A stretch of 64,000 bases of DNA, taken from NCBI RefSeq assembly GCF_003614945.1, contig NZ_QYCZ01000001.1, forward strand, positions 1,382,001-1,446,000. Reading direction: 5' to 3'. The DNA comes from Bergeyella cardium. Lineage in GTDB: Bacteria; Bacteroidota; Bacteroidia; Flavobacteriales; Weeksellaceae. A program made the position numbers and the translations under genes. Below the pieces are notes generated by a model. It was given only the letters and a program-made list of their open reading frames with translations, was not told where the DNA came from and searched no databases. Below, in pieces: positions 52,642 through 61,806 of this stretch (the stretch's first letter is position 1; each line of letters opens with the position of its first letter).

Positions 52642-55068
52642 TTAATCTAATGGATACTTCGTGGGATTTACCTCATTAAAGAGCGCATAAACCTTCTCTA
52701 CAATATCATCCACCGAAGGCTTACTGAAATAATCCCCATCCGAGCCATAGGCAGGCCGATGGTCTTTGCCCGTAATGGTCAGTGGAGCAGAGTCTAAGTA
52801 CTTATACCCCTGCTGATTCTCCAAAATCTGTTGCAGAATATAAGCAGACGCTCCACCTTGCACATCTTCATCTATAATCACAAGACGATTGGTCTTTTTA
52901 AGACTCTCCCCAACGATTTCGCCTGCTATATCAAATGGCACAAGAGACTGAACATCTATCACCTCAGCATTAATACCTAATTTTTGAAGCGTCTCCGCTG
53001 CTTGAGTTACAATACGCCAAGTAGAACCATAAGTTACCAGCGTTACATCTGTCCCCTCTCGGGTTATTTCTATCTTACCTACAGGTACTGTAAATTCACC
53101 CAAGTTATCAGGTTCAGTTTCCTTTAATCTATAGCCATTTAAGCATTCAATAATAAGTGCTGGCTCATCGGTTTTAAGCATTGTATTATAGAAACCTGCT
53201 GCTTTTGTTAAGCTCCTTGGCACAAGGATATTAATCCCTTTTGATAGGTTGAGAATCCCTGCCATAGGAGAGCCAGAATGCCAGATTCCTTCTAATCTAT
53301 GCCCTCTTGTTCTGATGATAAGCGGTGCTTTTTGCCCTCCTTTGGTTCTGTATTGTAGAGTAGCGAGGTCATCGCTCATCCCTTGAAGGCAGTAGAGCAG
53401 ATAATCCAAATACTGAATCTCCGCAATAGGACGAAGCCCCCTCATCGCCATACCAATACCCTGACCGAGGATAGTTGCCTCACGAATACCCGTATCTGCC
53501 ACTCGTGTAGCACCATATTTCTCCTGCATACCCTCCAAACCTTGGTTTACATCGCCTATATTCCCAGAATCTTCTCCAAAGATGAGCGTCTGAGGATATT
53601 TTTCAAATATTTTATCAAAATTATTTCTGATGACAATTCTACCATCTACCTCTAAGGAAGTGCTGGAATATACAGGTTTAATCTCCTCCACCGAAGTCGC
53701 TTTCCACTGAGACTGAGAATAGAGATGAGAGGAGTAATTATCTTCCTCTGCTTTAAAAAGCCTTTGTAATACGGATTTCAAATCTTCTTTCTGAGGTGAA
53801 TTTACAGAGAATAAAAGCGCCTGCCTTCCCAAATGGAATACATCCTTTTTACCTATGGTTACAATCTTATCAAAAGCATCTAATTCCTGTTTTATGTTTT
53901 CATTTCCTTCGGATAATGCCTTTACAAGTGGATAAACCTCTGCTTTTGCATCATCTATTGGCTTTCTGTATGCTGCCCAAGATGCTTTTTGAGCCTCTTT
54001 TACTTCCTTTTTAGCTTCGTTTTCTATAGTTTCAAGCTCTTCGAGGGTAGCCAGAGGATGCTTTTTCTTATCTAATGTAACAGAATACTCAAGAATCCAT
54101 TCTTTGAATTTTGCTAATCCATCATACTCTGCTTCCCAAGCAAGTCTCTCTTCGGATTTATATCTTTCGTGTGAGCCAGATGTAGAGTGCCCCTGTGGCT
54201 GAGTTACTTCTACAGCGTGAATAACTACAGGAACGCTCTCTTCACGAGCGAAGTGCTCCGCTTTGGCATAAGCATCAATGAGGGCAGGATAATCCCACGC
54301 TTTCACTTGAATAATCTCACAGCCTTGCTTTTCTCCTGCTTTTCTCTGGAAGCCAGATAGCATTTCGGCAATATCTACTTTTGCTCTTTGGTTATGGGTA
54401 GGCACAGAGATACCGTAACCGTCATCCCAAATAGAGATAATCATAGGCACTTGGAGGGCACAAGCAGCATTGAGGGTTTCCCAGAAATGCCCCTCCGCAG
54501 TGGAGGCATCTCCCACGGTACCAAAAGCTATTTCATTACCCTTGTTTGAAAACTTTTCAGAGCCTTCAAACTGAATTTCCTTGAATATCTTAGATGCTTG
54601 AGCCAAACCCAAGAGTCGTGGGAACTGCCCAGCAGTAGGAGAAATATCGCAGGATACATTTTTTATTTTGGTAAGGTCTTTCCAGCTACCATCATCATTC
54701 AGGCTTCGGGTAGCGTAGTGCCCATTCATCTGCCTACCGCCTGTTGCAGGCTCTCTGCTGGTATCTGTATCTGCATAGAGCTGAGCAAAGAAAGACTGCG
54801 GACTAAGAGCACCTACAGCAAGCGCAAGGGTCTGATCACGATAGTAGCCAGAGCGCCAATCTCCCTCTCGGAAGACTTTTGCCATAGCGATTTGCGGGAG
54901 TTCTTTGCCATCTCCGAAGATACCGAATTTGGCTTTTCCTGTAAGCACTTCGCGCCTTCCAAGCAAGGAAAGCTCTCGGGAGATTCTTCCAAGTTTATAG
55001 TCATCTAAGATGCTTTTCTTAAAATCTTCAAAGGAAACCGACTGGGTTTTCAGATATGTTTCTTTCAT
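52642..55068 (-). CDS. Fused alpha/beta E1 of 2-oxoacid (branched-chain) dehydrogenase
   Basis: An 808-residue thiamine-diphosphate enzyme combining the E1-alpha and E1-beta chains of a 2-oxoacid dehydrogenase complex, which decarboxylates branched-chain 2-oxoacids (or pyruvate) and passes acyl groups to lipoyl-E2. The alpha half (1-about 420) has the ThDP motif GTVGDASTAEGHFWETLNAAC...DDGYGISVPTHNQ. The beta half (about 470-808) has FGEDSGNIGDVNQGLEGMQEKYG, then RVADTGIREATILGQGIGMA and VQSLVPFDIAGEIV. Bacteroidota commonly encode this as one chain; E2 and E3 are not in the window. A -7 box TACATTTG (55095-55088, minus strand) lies 19 bp before the ATG. Confidence 0.93.
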   Translation of the reverse strand: MKETYLKTQSVSFEDFKKSILDDYKLGRISRELSLLGRREVLTGKAKFGIFGDGKELPQIAMAKVFREGDWRSGYYRDQTLALAVGALSPQSFFAQLYADTDTSREPATGGRQMNGHYATRSLNDDGSWKDLTKIKNVSCDISPTAGQFPRLLGLAQASKIFKEIQFEGSEKFSNKGNEIAFGTVGDASTAEGHFWETLNAACALQVPMIISIWDDGYGISVPTHNQRAKVDIAEMLSGFQRKAGEKQGCEIIQVKAWDYPALIDAYAKAEHFAREESVPVVIHAVEVTQPQGHSTSGSHERYKSEERLAWEAEYDGLAKFKEWILEYSVTLDKKKHPLATLEELETIENEAKKEVKEAQKASWAAYRKPIDDAKAEVYPLVKALSEGNENIKQELDAFDKIVTIGKKDVFHLGRQALLFSVNSPQKEDLKSVLQRLFKAEEDNYSSHLYSQSQWKATSVEEIKPVYSSTSLEVDGRIVIRNNFDKIFEKYPQTLIFGEDSGNIGDVNQGLEGMQEKYGATRVADTGIREATILGQGIGMAMRGLRPIAEIQYLDYLLYCLQGMSDDLATLQYRTKGGQKAPLIIRTRGHRLEGIWHSGSPMAGILNLSKGINILVPRSLTKAAGFYNTMLKTDEPALIIECLNGYRLKETEPDNLGEFTVPVGKIEITREGTDVTLVTYGSTWRIVTQAAETLQKLGINAEVIDVQSLVPFDIAGEIVGESLKKTNRLVIIDEDVQGGASAYILQQILENQQGYKYLDSAPLTITGKDHRPAYGSDGDYFSKPSVDDIVEKVYALFNEVNPTKYPLD

Positions 55069-55404
55069 AATAATAAGCAGTTTGCCACAAATGTAATCAT
55101 TTTTAGAATATCATAATCTATATAAAGAGGAGGAATTATTAATTTATCAAACAAAGAGACAGGGAAAAAGACATTTTGGCAGATATTAGATATTTATCAC
55201 TTTTTCCTTCCGCCTTTGCTTTGCCTCCATTTTAAGTAGATTTTTTTTAGGAGATAAAATATAGGATTTGCCAGATTGTCAGAAATATTTTTAATAATTT
55301 AAAAATTAAAATTGAGTTTTATTGTATAAAAAGTATTATTAACCTCTTAAAAAATAGAGCTCATTAATTTGATAAAGCTGGTATTATACCCATTCACTCT
55401 CATT
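55069..55404. other. AT-rich intergenic region without genes
   Basis: These 336 bp between two minus-strand genes carry the candidate E1 promoter at the left end (55088-55095, minus). I see no frame, structured RNA or repeat of note in the rest. Confidence 0.5.
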
Positions 55405-56034
55405 TTATATAATACCTAATTCTTTAGCTTTTTGGAGGAGGTTGATGGTTTTATTGACCGAGAATTTTGCCATTAAATTTTTACGATGGCTATCGACTGT
55501 CTGAGAGGTAATATACATTTTTTCAGCAATCTGAGGAGAGGTAAGTCCCTCGGAAATGTATTTTAGAACCTCCTTTTCGCGTTTGGTAATCGGTGGTAGG
55601 CTGGTAGTCTCGGTATTCGCAAGAGAAGCAAGAATTTTCCGCGCCTCATCATCAAAATAAATTCTACCTGAATGGACTTCTTTTATTGCCTTTTCAATCT
55701 CCACAATAGATGAGCTTTTAATGAGGTAACCAGATGCATTACTGCTAAGCATACGGAGGATATAGCTACGCTCGTTATGATTGCTCAGCGCCAGTACTTT
55801 GAGATGAGGGTACTTTGCCTTAATTTCCGCACAGAGCTCTACACCGTTGCTATCGGGCAAGCTAATATCCAATAGAAGGACATCTGCCTGGTAATCTTTT
55901 AGAATCTCCCATAGCTCTCTGGCAGAAGAAGCTGTGGCAATAATTCTCATCTCCTTTGTATTATTGATAAAACTTTGAAGCCCCTCGGTAATGAGCGGAT
56001 GATCATCACAGATAATAATGTCTATTGCTTTCAT
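55405..56034 (-). CDS. LuxR-family (NarL-type) response regulator
   Basis: A 209-residue two-component response regulator. The receiver domain (about 1-120) has the acidic pair in IIICDDHPLI and the phosphoacceptor Asp in VLLLDISLPDSNG. The C-terminal LuxR helix-turn-helix is TKREKEVLKYISEGLTSPQIAEKMYITSQTVDSHRKNL. The start at 56034 is preferred: its ATG overlaps the kinase stop codon as ATGA, implying translational coupling. The ATG at 56043 would add three residues. The regulon is unknown; the beta-barrel gene 2.4 kb upstream is one possibility. Confidence 0.92.
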   Translation of the reverse strand: MKAIDIIICDDHPLITEGLQSFINNTKEMRIIATASSARELWEILKDYQADVLLLDISLPDSNGVELCAEIKAKYPHLKVLALSNHNERSYILRMLSSNASGYLIKSSSIVEIEKAIKEVHSGRIYFDDEARKILASLANTETTSLPPITKREKEVLKYISEGLTSPQIAEKMYITSQTVDSHRKNLMAKFSVNKTINLLQKAKELGII

Positions 56035-57944
56035 ATGTTGCATTCTATATTTATGGTTGTACCTTTTTGGAGTGCAGATTCTATGGTGAGTTTCCCGTTG
56101 AGGGCTATGACTCTCTTTTCTATATTATTAAGTCCTAAATTTCGGCTAACAGTCTCTGGATTGAAACCTTTACCATTGTCCTCTATTTCCATTAGCAGGA
56201 AAGGAGGCTCATAGGTGCATTGCACAATGATTTTACTTGCTTCTGAGTGCTTTATAGCATTGCTTACAGACTCCTGCAAGATGCGGTAAATGTGCATTTG
56301 AGTTACTTTATCGTTTATAATATTAAGGTTTTTGGAATAGAAATAAATCTTGCAATAATCGTTTTGTGAATTTTGGCAAAAGTCCTTTATCGCCTCTTCC
56401 AAACCATATTTGAGGAGGGTGATGGGAGCGAGGTTTTTGGAGATAAGGCGAACTTCTGATACCGCTTCATCAAGGCTATTAATGGCTTTTAGCAGTTTTT
56501 CATCTTCCTGCTCACGAGCAAGGTGCTCCAGACTGATTTTAATCCCTGTAATTTTACCACCTATACCATCGTGCAGTTCTTTTGATATCCTCTCTCGCTC
56601 TTTATTCTCACCATCAGTAAGGGCTTGTTTTACTTCTATTTCCTTTGTTTTCTGTATGTTAAGGAGTTTTTGTTCATTATGTTTCTTCCTCTGCCGATAA
56701 GTATAAATAATAAAAAATGCAATGATGATAATGAGAGCTGAACTTATCCAAAAGATAATCTTCTGCTGGTAATTTTTGGATTTAAGATATTGGATTTCGG
56801 TTTGTTGCTCCTTATTTTTAAACTTGGATTCCAGAGAGATGATTTTTGTTTTCTCATCTTCCTGCGTAAGGCTATCATAAATTACCTGAAATTTTTTCAG
56901 ATACTCAAAAGCCTCTTTATAGTTTTTATTTTCATATTCTAAACTCGCAATATCATTGAGATAAATAAGATGGTTTTTCTTGTTCTTGAGAAATTTCTTG
57001 TTTTCTAACAGGCTAATCAATACCTGTTTTGCCTCGCTGTACTGCTTTAAATCTCTGTAAAGTCTGAATTTTTCATAGCTCAAGGACTGCTCATCATACT
57101 CCAGTCCCATTTTCTGAGCAAAACTAATTCCCTTTTCTATATAAGTTAAGGCTTCGGTTATGTTTTCGGTACTGATATAATATCGAGATTTCACCTTATA
57201 TATGAGTACATTATACTGAGACTGCGGAATATTTACAAGTGCTTTTTCTGCCTTTTCTATTGAGTGTAGAGCTTCTATATTCTGCTTTAAAAAGAGATAG
57301 GTTTCAGCAAGGTTGATGTATGCCCAAGCAGTGGTTTCTCCTTTTTGTATAGATGATTGGGTGTCTTTATCTAAAATGCTGATGGCTTTTTTATAGTAAT
57401 GAATCGCCTTTTCGTACTCCTTTATATTAAAGAAAAGAATGCCTATATCGGTATGATAACCTGCTAAAAGGGTATTATTATTTGATTTTTCTGCAAAAGG
57501 AATGCACTTTTTAAGGGTGATATCCATCAGCCGTTTGCCATTGCCTTTTATCTGCTCCAAAACACCATAGTTATGCCACAGCCGAGCTCTGTATTCGTAG
57601 GATTCTGTTGATTTTTTAGTAGCAATGAGAGGCTCTGCCTTTAAATAAAGCTGCTGGCTGGCGTCTATATCCTTATCAAAATAAACTCCCGCTTTGTAGA
57701 AGTATTTCAGCCCTTTTGTATACTCATCTTTTATATAAGGCTCTGCCTGTTTTATCGCTGAAAAAGCCATAGCTGTATCCCTGTAAGACCAGTAATCTGA
57801 TATTTTCATTAATATCTTAAATTTCTCATCAGGCTTCTGAACTTCTGAGAGCTTCTTATTAAGGCTATCCAGAAAAGTATCATTCTTCTGGGCAGAAATA
57901 CCGCTAAATATTATAATAAACAACAGGCTAAAGACTATTCTCAT
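56031..57944 (-). CDS. Sensor histidine kinase with periplasmic TPR domain
   Basis: A 637-residue hybrid-topology kinase. A signal peptide (1-19) is followed by a long periplasmic region with TPR-like repeats (about 40-360, for example NIKEYEKAIHYYKKAISIL and AYINLAETYLFLKQNIEALHSIEKAEKAL). A single membrane span lies at 396-416 (IIFWISSALIIIIAFFIIY), then a coiled coil. The HisKA_3 dimerisation helix ERISKELHDGIGGKITGI has phosphoacceptor His458, and the HATPase domain has YRILQESVSNAIKHSEA and DNGKGF. It pairs with the downstream NarL-type regulator. This TPR-HisKA_3 form is common in flavobacteria; the signal is unknown. Confidence 0.93.
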   Translation of the reverse strand: MRIVFSLLFIIIFSGISAQKNDTFLDSLNKKLSEVQKPDEKFKILMKISDYWSYRDTAMAFSAIKQAEPYIKDEYTKGLKYFYKAGVYFDKDIDASQQLYLKAEPLIATKKSTESYEYRARLWHNYGVLEQIKGNGKRLMDITLKKCIPFAEKSNNNTLLAGYHTDIGILFFNIKEYEKAIHYYKKAISILDKDTQSSIQKGETTAWAYINLAETYLFLKQNIEALHSIEKAEKALVNIPQSQYNVLIYKVKSRYYISTENITEALTYIEKGISFAQKMGLEYDEQSLSYEKFRLYRDLKQYSEAKQVLISLLENKKFLKNKKNHLIYLNDIASLEYENKNYKEAFEYLKKFQVIYDSLTQEDEKTKIISLESKFKNKEQQTEIQYLKSKNYQQKIIFWISSALIIIIAFFIIYTYRQRKKHNEQKLLNIQKTKEIEVKQALTDGENKERERISKELHDGIGGKITGIKISLEHLAREQEDEKLLKAINSLDEAVSEVRLISKNLAPITLLKYGLEEAIKDFCQNSQNDYCKIYFYSKNLNIINDKVTQMHIYRILQESVSNAIKHSEASKIIVQCTYEPPFLLMEIEDNGKGFNPETVSRNLGLNNIEKRVIALNGKLTIESALQKGTTINIECNI

Positions 57945-58111
57945 ACAAATTAAATAAAGGTAAAAGTACTAAGGTTTTGGGAAATAAGTGCATTAAAGGT
58001 GAAAAATCCCTAAAAGTGGGGATTTCAAAATCCATAATTAGCAGGATTGTATAAACCTGTAAGCTTATCTAAGTTTGAAAAAAATTATTGATTAACATTA
58101 AAAAAACACTT

Positions 58112-58390
58112 ATGAAATCTTTTAGAAAAAAAATTCAGGCTTTCTTTATTATATTAAGCCTCTCTCTATTAGCCTTCTCCTGCAAGAGAGCAGATGACAA
58201 TGTAGGAGACAAAGACCCTATCGTTGGGAACTGGAAAATAGCAGCTATTTCCAATGGCAATCAATCGCAAGATGTATCTAATCTCGATTGCTGGAACCTG
58301 AGCAGGGGAAGCAAAACTACCCATTAACCTTATAGACAATCAAACACTTCATGTCAACAGTAGTTCTATTACTTTGATATTTAAGAAATA
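58112..58390 (+). pseudogene. Lipocalin-like lipoprotein remnant, frameshifted
   Basis: The frame starting at 58112 encodes a lipoprotein signal (MKSFRKKIQAFFIILSLSLL, lipobox LAFSC) and then DPIVGNWKIAAISNGNQSQDVSNLDCW, which looks like the start of a lipocalin-like domain (GxW motif). It ends early at 58327. The +1 frame just downstream reads INLIDNQTLHVNSSSITLIFKK and stops at about 58390, which resembles a lipocalin C-terminus. Together the pieces are about 90 codons against 130-150 expected, so both a frameshift near GGGG (58304) and an internal deletion are likely. A short intact lipoprotein cannot be ruled out. Confidence 0.45.
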
Positions 58391-58444
58391 GAAAATCTCT
58401 GAAACAACTTAAGTTTATCATTAAACCTATTAAAAACCAATGTA

Positions 58445-59182
58445 ATGAAAAAAATTGTAATCTCAACCTTATGCTTATGCTGTGCCTTTGTCTCTGCACA
58501 GAGGAAGCAAAATGTAAAACATAAAAAGACCACAGTACAACAAAAGAAAAGTACAAATAATGACTTAGAGCCTGCCAGAAGAAAGTCTTCGCCGTCTTAT
58601 TCCAGTAAAAGCTCTGCTGGTGCCTTTCATTTTGGAGGTAAGGCAGGTGGTAACTTCACTACAATAACTGGAGAAGACAAGTACAGAAACCTGAAATCCA
58701 AATTAGGCTTCTATGGAGGTTTCTTTGCGAATTATGAAATCAGCAGAAATACGGCAGTGCAGTTAGAAGCGCTTTATCAATACGCAGGAGCCGCCATTAC
58801 AATGAAACAAAATACCAATATAAAAGGCAGATGGGAGCTCAATTATATCGCTGTACCTCTATCTTTTCAGTTTAAACCTGTTCCTGAGCTCTATTTAGAG
58901 ACTGGACCTGAGCTCCAGATTAATATAGAAAGCAAGCAGGTGGTTACAGATAGGGCAGGAGATGATTCAGTAAAACCCGAAGTAAATTTTAAAGATGCTA
59001 CAAATACCCTCACCTTTGGTTGGAATATAGGTGCAGGATACCATATTTCGGATAATATTGGTGTAAACTTAAGATATAGCCTTGGGCTTACAACTCCATA
59101 TAAAGATCCTGAAAACAACTCTACGAAGATGACGAGGTTTAAAAATTCCAATATTCAGCTCGGAGTTTTCTATTCATTTTAG
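58445..59182 (+). CDS. Outer-membrane beta-barrel protein (PorT-like)
   Basis: A 245-residue exported protein. The signal peptide (1-18, ending SAQ) is followed by a lysine- and serine-rich low-complexity stretch (about 19-55), then a compact beta-barrel of alternating strands (FHFGGKAGGNFTTITGE, LGFYGGFFANYEISRNTAVQLEALYQYAGA, YIAVPLSFQFKPVPELYLETGPEL), ending LGVFYSF with the terminal aromatic. It fits the porin/PorT outer-membrane beta-barrel family. The function is unknown. It follows the lipocalin remnant and has its own terminator. Confidence 0.85.
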   Translation: MKKIVISTLCLCCAFVSAQRKQNVKHKKTTVQQKKSTNNDLEPARRKSSPSYSSKSSAGAFHFGGKAGGNFTTITGEDKYRNLKSKLGFYGGFFANYEISRNTAVQLEALYQYAGAAITMKQNTNIKGRWELNYIAVPLSFQFKPVPELYLETGPELQINIESKQVVTDRAGDDSVKPEVNFKDATNTLTFGWNIGAGYHISDNIGVNLRYSLGLTTPYKDPENNSTKMTRFKNSNIQLGVFYSF

Positions 59183-59218
59183 TAAATACTTTTTTCCACT
59201 CATTTCTATATGAAGAGC

Positions 59219-59246
59219 CCCCAAACCGTTCGGTTTGGGGACTTTC
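59219..59246 (+). terminator. Terminator of the beta-barrel gene
   Basis: CCCCAAACCG-TT-CGGTTTGGGG is followed by ACTTTCTT on the plus strand, 36 bp after the stop. The convergent malic enzyme gene may share it. Confidence 0.85.
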
Positions 59247-59271
59247 TTATAATGATTTCTAAATTTATTAT

Positions 59272-61554
59272 CTATTTCTCCTCTCTTCTCTGTGCATCGA
59301 GAACGGCTATGGTAGCGAGATTGACGATTTCATCTACGCTGGAGCGCATTTGGAGTACATGTACGGGTTTATCTAATCCCATAAGGATTGGTCCCACCAT
59401 TTGTGCTACTTTCATCCCTCTGAGGATTTTGTAAGACAGGTTGGCAGATGCCAGATTCGGGAACACAAAGACATTTGCAGGTTCTGTTCCGAGTTTTGAG
59501 AATGGATAATCGCTCAAATGTTCGGAATCTAATGCAAAGTCTGGCTGAATCTCACCATCTACCACCATATTAGGATATTTATTGTGGAGGATTCTCACCG
59601 CTTCGGCTACCTTTTTAGAAGTGCGGGAATATCCTGCAAAGTTCTCAAAAGAAAGCATTGCGAGTCTCGGTTCTATGGCAAAGGTTTTCACAGTGCGCTC
59701 TGCCATTTTAGCGATATTGGCGAGCTCCTCTGCCGTAGGGTCTTGGTTGATAGTTGTATCTGTAAAGAACATTGGCTTCTTATCGGAGAGTATCATCATC
59801 ATAGATGCGATTTTCTCTACTCCTTTTTCTTTACCAATGATTTTGAGTACAGGTCTCAGTACGCTGGAATAGTTCTTCGAGAAACCAACGATAAGCGCAT
59901 CCGTATCTCCGTGGTGAAGCATCAGCGGACCGAAATAATCCCTCTGGCGTACATACCTCTTCGCTTTGTACTCGTTCATCCCTTTTCTTTGGCGGAGTTT
60001 CCAGAGGGTTTCTCTGTATCTCCTTCGGTTTTCTTCTTGGTCATCATCGGCAGGGTCTATAATCGGTACATCTATATTAATACCGAATTTCTCCATTTGC
60101 TCTTTGATATATTTCTTCTCACCGAGGAGGATAGGCTTCGCAATCCCTTCTTCTACCAAGATTTGAGCAGCTTTCAGTACATTATATTCTTCAGCGTTGC
60201 CCAAGGTTACCCTCTTAGGATTAGACTTCGCACGGTTTTGCATCATTCGGAGGAGTTTTTCCTCTCTACCCATTCTATCGAGCAGATGCTGTTCATAAGC
60301 CTCAAAATCATTGATTGGTCGGCCAGCAATACCGCTTTCCATTGCTGCTTTTGCCACTGCGATAGATACTCGGGTGATCAGCCTGTTGTCAAACGGTTTT
60401 GGGATAAAATAATCTCTCCCGAACTGTAAGTTTTTAAGGTTATATGCTAGGATTACAGACTCTGGCACTGGCTCTTTTGCAATAGCGGCAAGGGCTCTTA
60501 CAGCAGCGAGTTTCATCTCTTCATTGATACCTGATGCCTGCACATCAAGCGCCCCTCGGAAGATGTATGGGAAGCCGAGCACATTATTCACTTGGTTAGG
60601 ATAATCGCTTCGCCCAGTTGCCATAATCACATCTTTACGGGTAGCCGTTGCCAGCTCATAGGTAATCTCTGGGTCTGGGTTGGCAAGCCCGAATACAATT
60701 GGGTTTTCTGCCATAGAAAGTAGCATCTCTGGCGTTACTACATTTCCTTTGGACAGTCCTACGAATACATCTGCACCCTCCATCGCTTCGGTGAGGGTAT
60801 TTCTATCGGTTTTTGCAATAAATTCTAATTTCTCAGGCGTTAATCCTTCTCTTCTCTCATTAATCACACCTTTGGAATCGCACATTAGAATATTTTCCTT
60901 CTTCAATCCAAGGGCGATGTAGAGCTTCGTACAAGCGATTGCTGCGGCACCTGCACCATTCACCACCATTTTCACCTCCTCAATCTTCTTACCCGCAATT
61001 TCAAGGGTGTTGATAAGCGCCGCTGCAGAGATGATAGCTGTACCGTGCTGGTCATCGTGCATCAGTGGGATATCCAGCTCATCTTTCAGCCTTTGCTCTA
61101 TATAGAAAGCCTCAGGAGCTTTGATATCTTCCAGATTTATCCCCCCAAAAGTCGGTGCTATTCCTTTTACGATTTCTATGAATTTATCTGGGTCTTTTTC
61201 ATTGATTTCAATGTCAAAAACATTAATATCTGCAAAGATTTTAAAGAGCAAACCTTTCCCCTCCATTACGGGTTTTGATGCCTCTGCCCCTATATCTCCC
61301 AGCCCAAGCACCGCCGTACCGTTGGATATCACAGCTACAAGGTTTCCTTTCCCCGTATAATCGTAGGCTGTGGTTGGGTTTTTCTCTATTTCAAGGCAAG
61401 GAACGGCTACCCCTGGCGAATATGCGAGTGATAAATCCCTCTGCGATGAGTGCGGTTTAGACGGTACTACTTCTATCTTCCCTTTCGGCTCAGATTGGTG
61501 GTATTCCAATGCTGCCTTTCTAAAACTGTTTTCGTCTCTGTTAATATTAGACAT
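59272..61554 (-). CDS. maeB: NADP-dependent malic enzyme (MaeB-type, with phosphotransacetylase-like domain)
   Basis: A 760-residue enzyme that oxidatively decarboxylates malate to pyruvate, giving NADPH. The malic domain (1-about 430) has DLSLAYSPGVAVPC, NGTAVLGLGDIGAEASKPVMEGK, the metal site HDDQHGTAIISAAAL and the cofactor motif VVNGAGAAAIAC. The C-terminal 320 residues resemble phosphotransacetylase (RPVLKIIGKEKGVEKI, GPILMGLDKPVHVLQMRSSVDEIVNL) and in this class act in regulation rather than catalysis. The length is normal. A -7 box TACATTTG (minus, 61594-61587) lies 33 bp before the ATG. Confidence 0.94.
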   Translation of the reverse strand: MSNINRDENSFRKAALEYHQSEPKGKIEVVPSKPHSSQRDLSLAYSPGVAVPCLEIEKNPTTAYDYTGKGNLVAVISNGTAVLGLGDIGAEASKPVMEGKGLLFKIFADINVFDIEINEKDPDKFIEIVKGIAPTFGGINLEDIKAPEAFYIEQRLKDELDIPLMHDDQHGTAIISAAALINTLEIAGKKIEEVKMVVNGAGAAAIACTKLYIALGLKKENILMCDSKGVINERREGLTPEKLEFIAKTDRNTLTEAMEGADVFVGLSKGNVVTPEMLLSMAENPIVFGLANPDPEITYELATATRKDVIMATGRSDYPNQVNNVLGFPYIFRGALDVQASGINEEMKLAAVRALAAIAKEPVPESVILAYNLKNLQFGRDYFIPKPFDNRLITRVSIAVAKAAMESGIAGRPINDFEAYEQHLLDRMGREEKLLRMMQNRAKSNPKRVTLGNAEEYNVLKAAQILVEEGIAKPILLGEKKYIKEQMEKFGINIDVPIIDPADDDQEENRRRYRETLWKLRQRKGMNEYKAKRYVRQRDYFGPLMLHHGDTDALIVGFSKNYSSVLRPVLKIIGKEKGVEKIASMMMILSDKKPMFFTDTTINQDPTAEELANIAKMAERTVKTFAIEPRLAMLSFENFAGYSRTSKKVAEAVRILHNKYPNMVVDGEIQPDFALDSEHLSDYPFSKLGTEPANVFVFPNLASANLSYKILRGMKVAQMVGPILMGLDKPVHVLQMRSSVDEIVNLATIAVLDAQRREEK

Positions 61555-61755
61555 ATTCTGATGATATTAATTTAAAAATAAGGCTGCAAATGTATAAAAT
61601 ATTATAGTAAATAAGCTAATGACATACAACTTTAATAGTGGCTTTCTTGCTTATAGCCAATACCCGACTATAGCCTTCATAAGTCTTCTGTCTTTATTTC
61701 TTAAAATGGCAGATGGGTGATTGTTTTATTCTATTATGATAAGTGAAAAATAAAA

Positions 61756-61786
61756 GAGACCCTTGCACTTTACATACAAGGATCTC
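61756..61786 (-). terminator. Terminator of typA
   Basis: On the minus strand GAGATCCTTG-N11-CAAGGGTCTC (one wobble or mismatch) is followed by TTTTATTTTT, 21 bp beyond the typA stop. Confidence 0.8.
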
Positions 61787-61806
61787 AGATTTAATAATGA
61801 AAAAAG

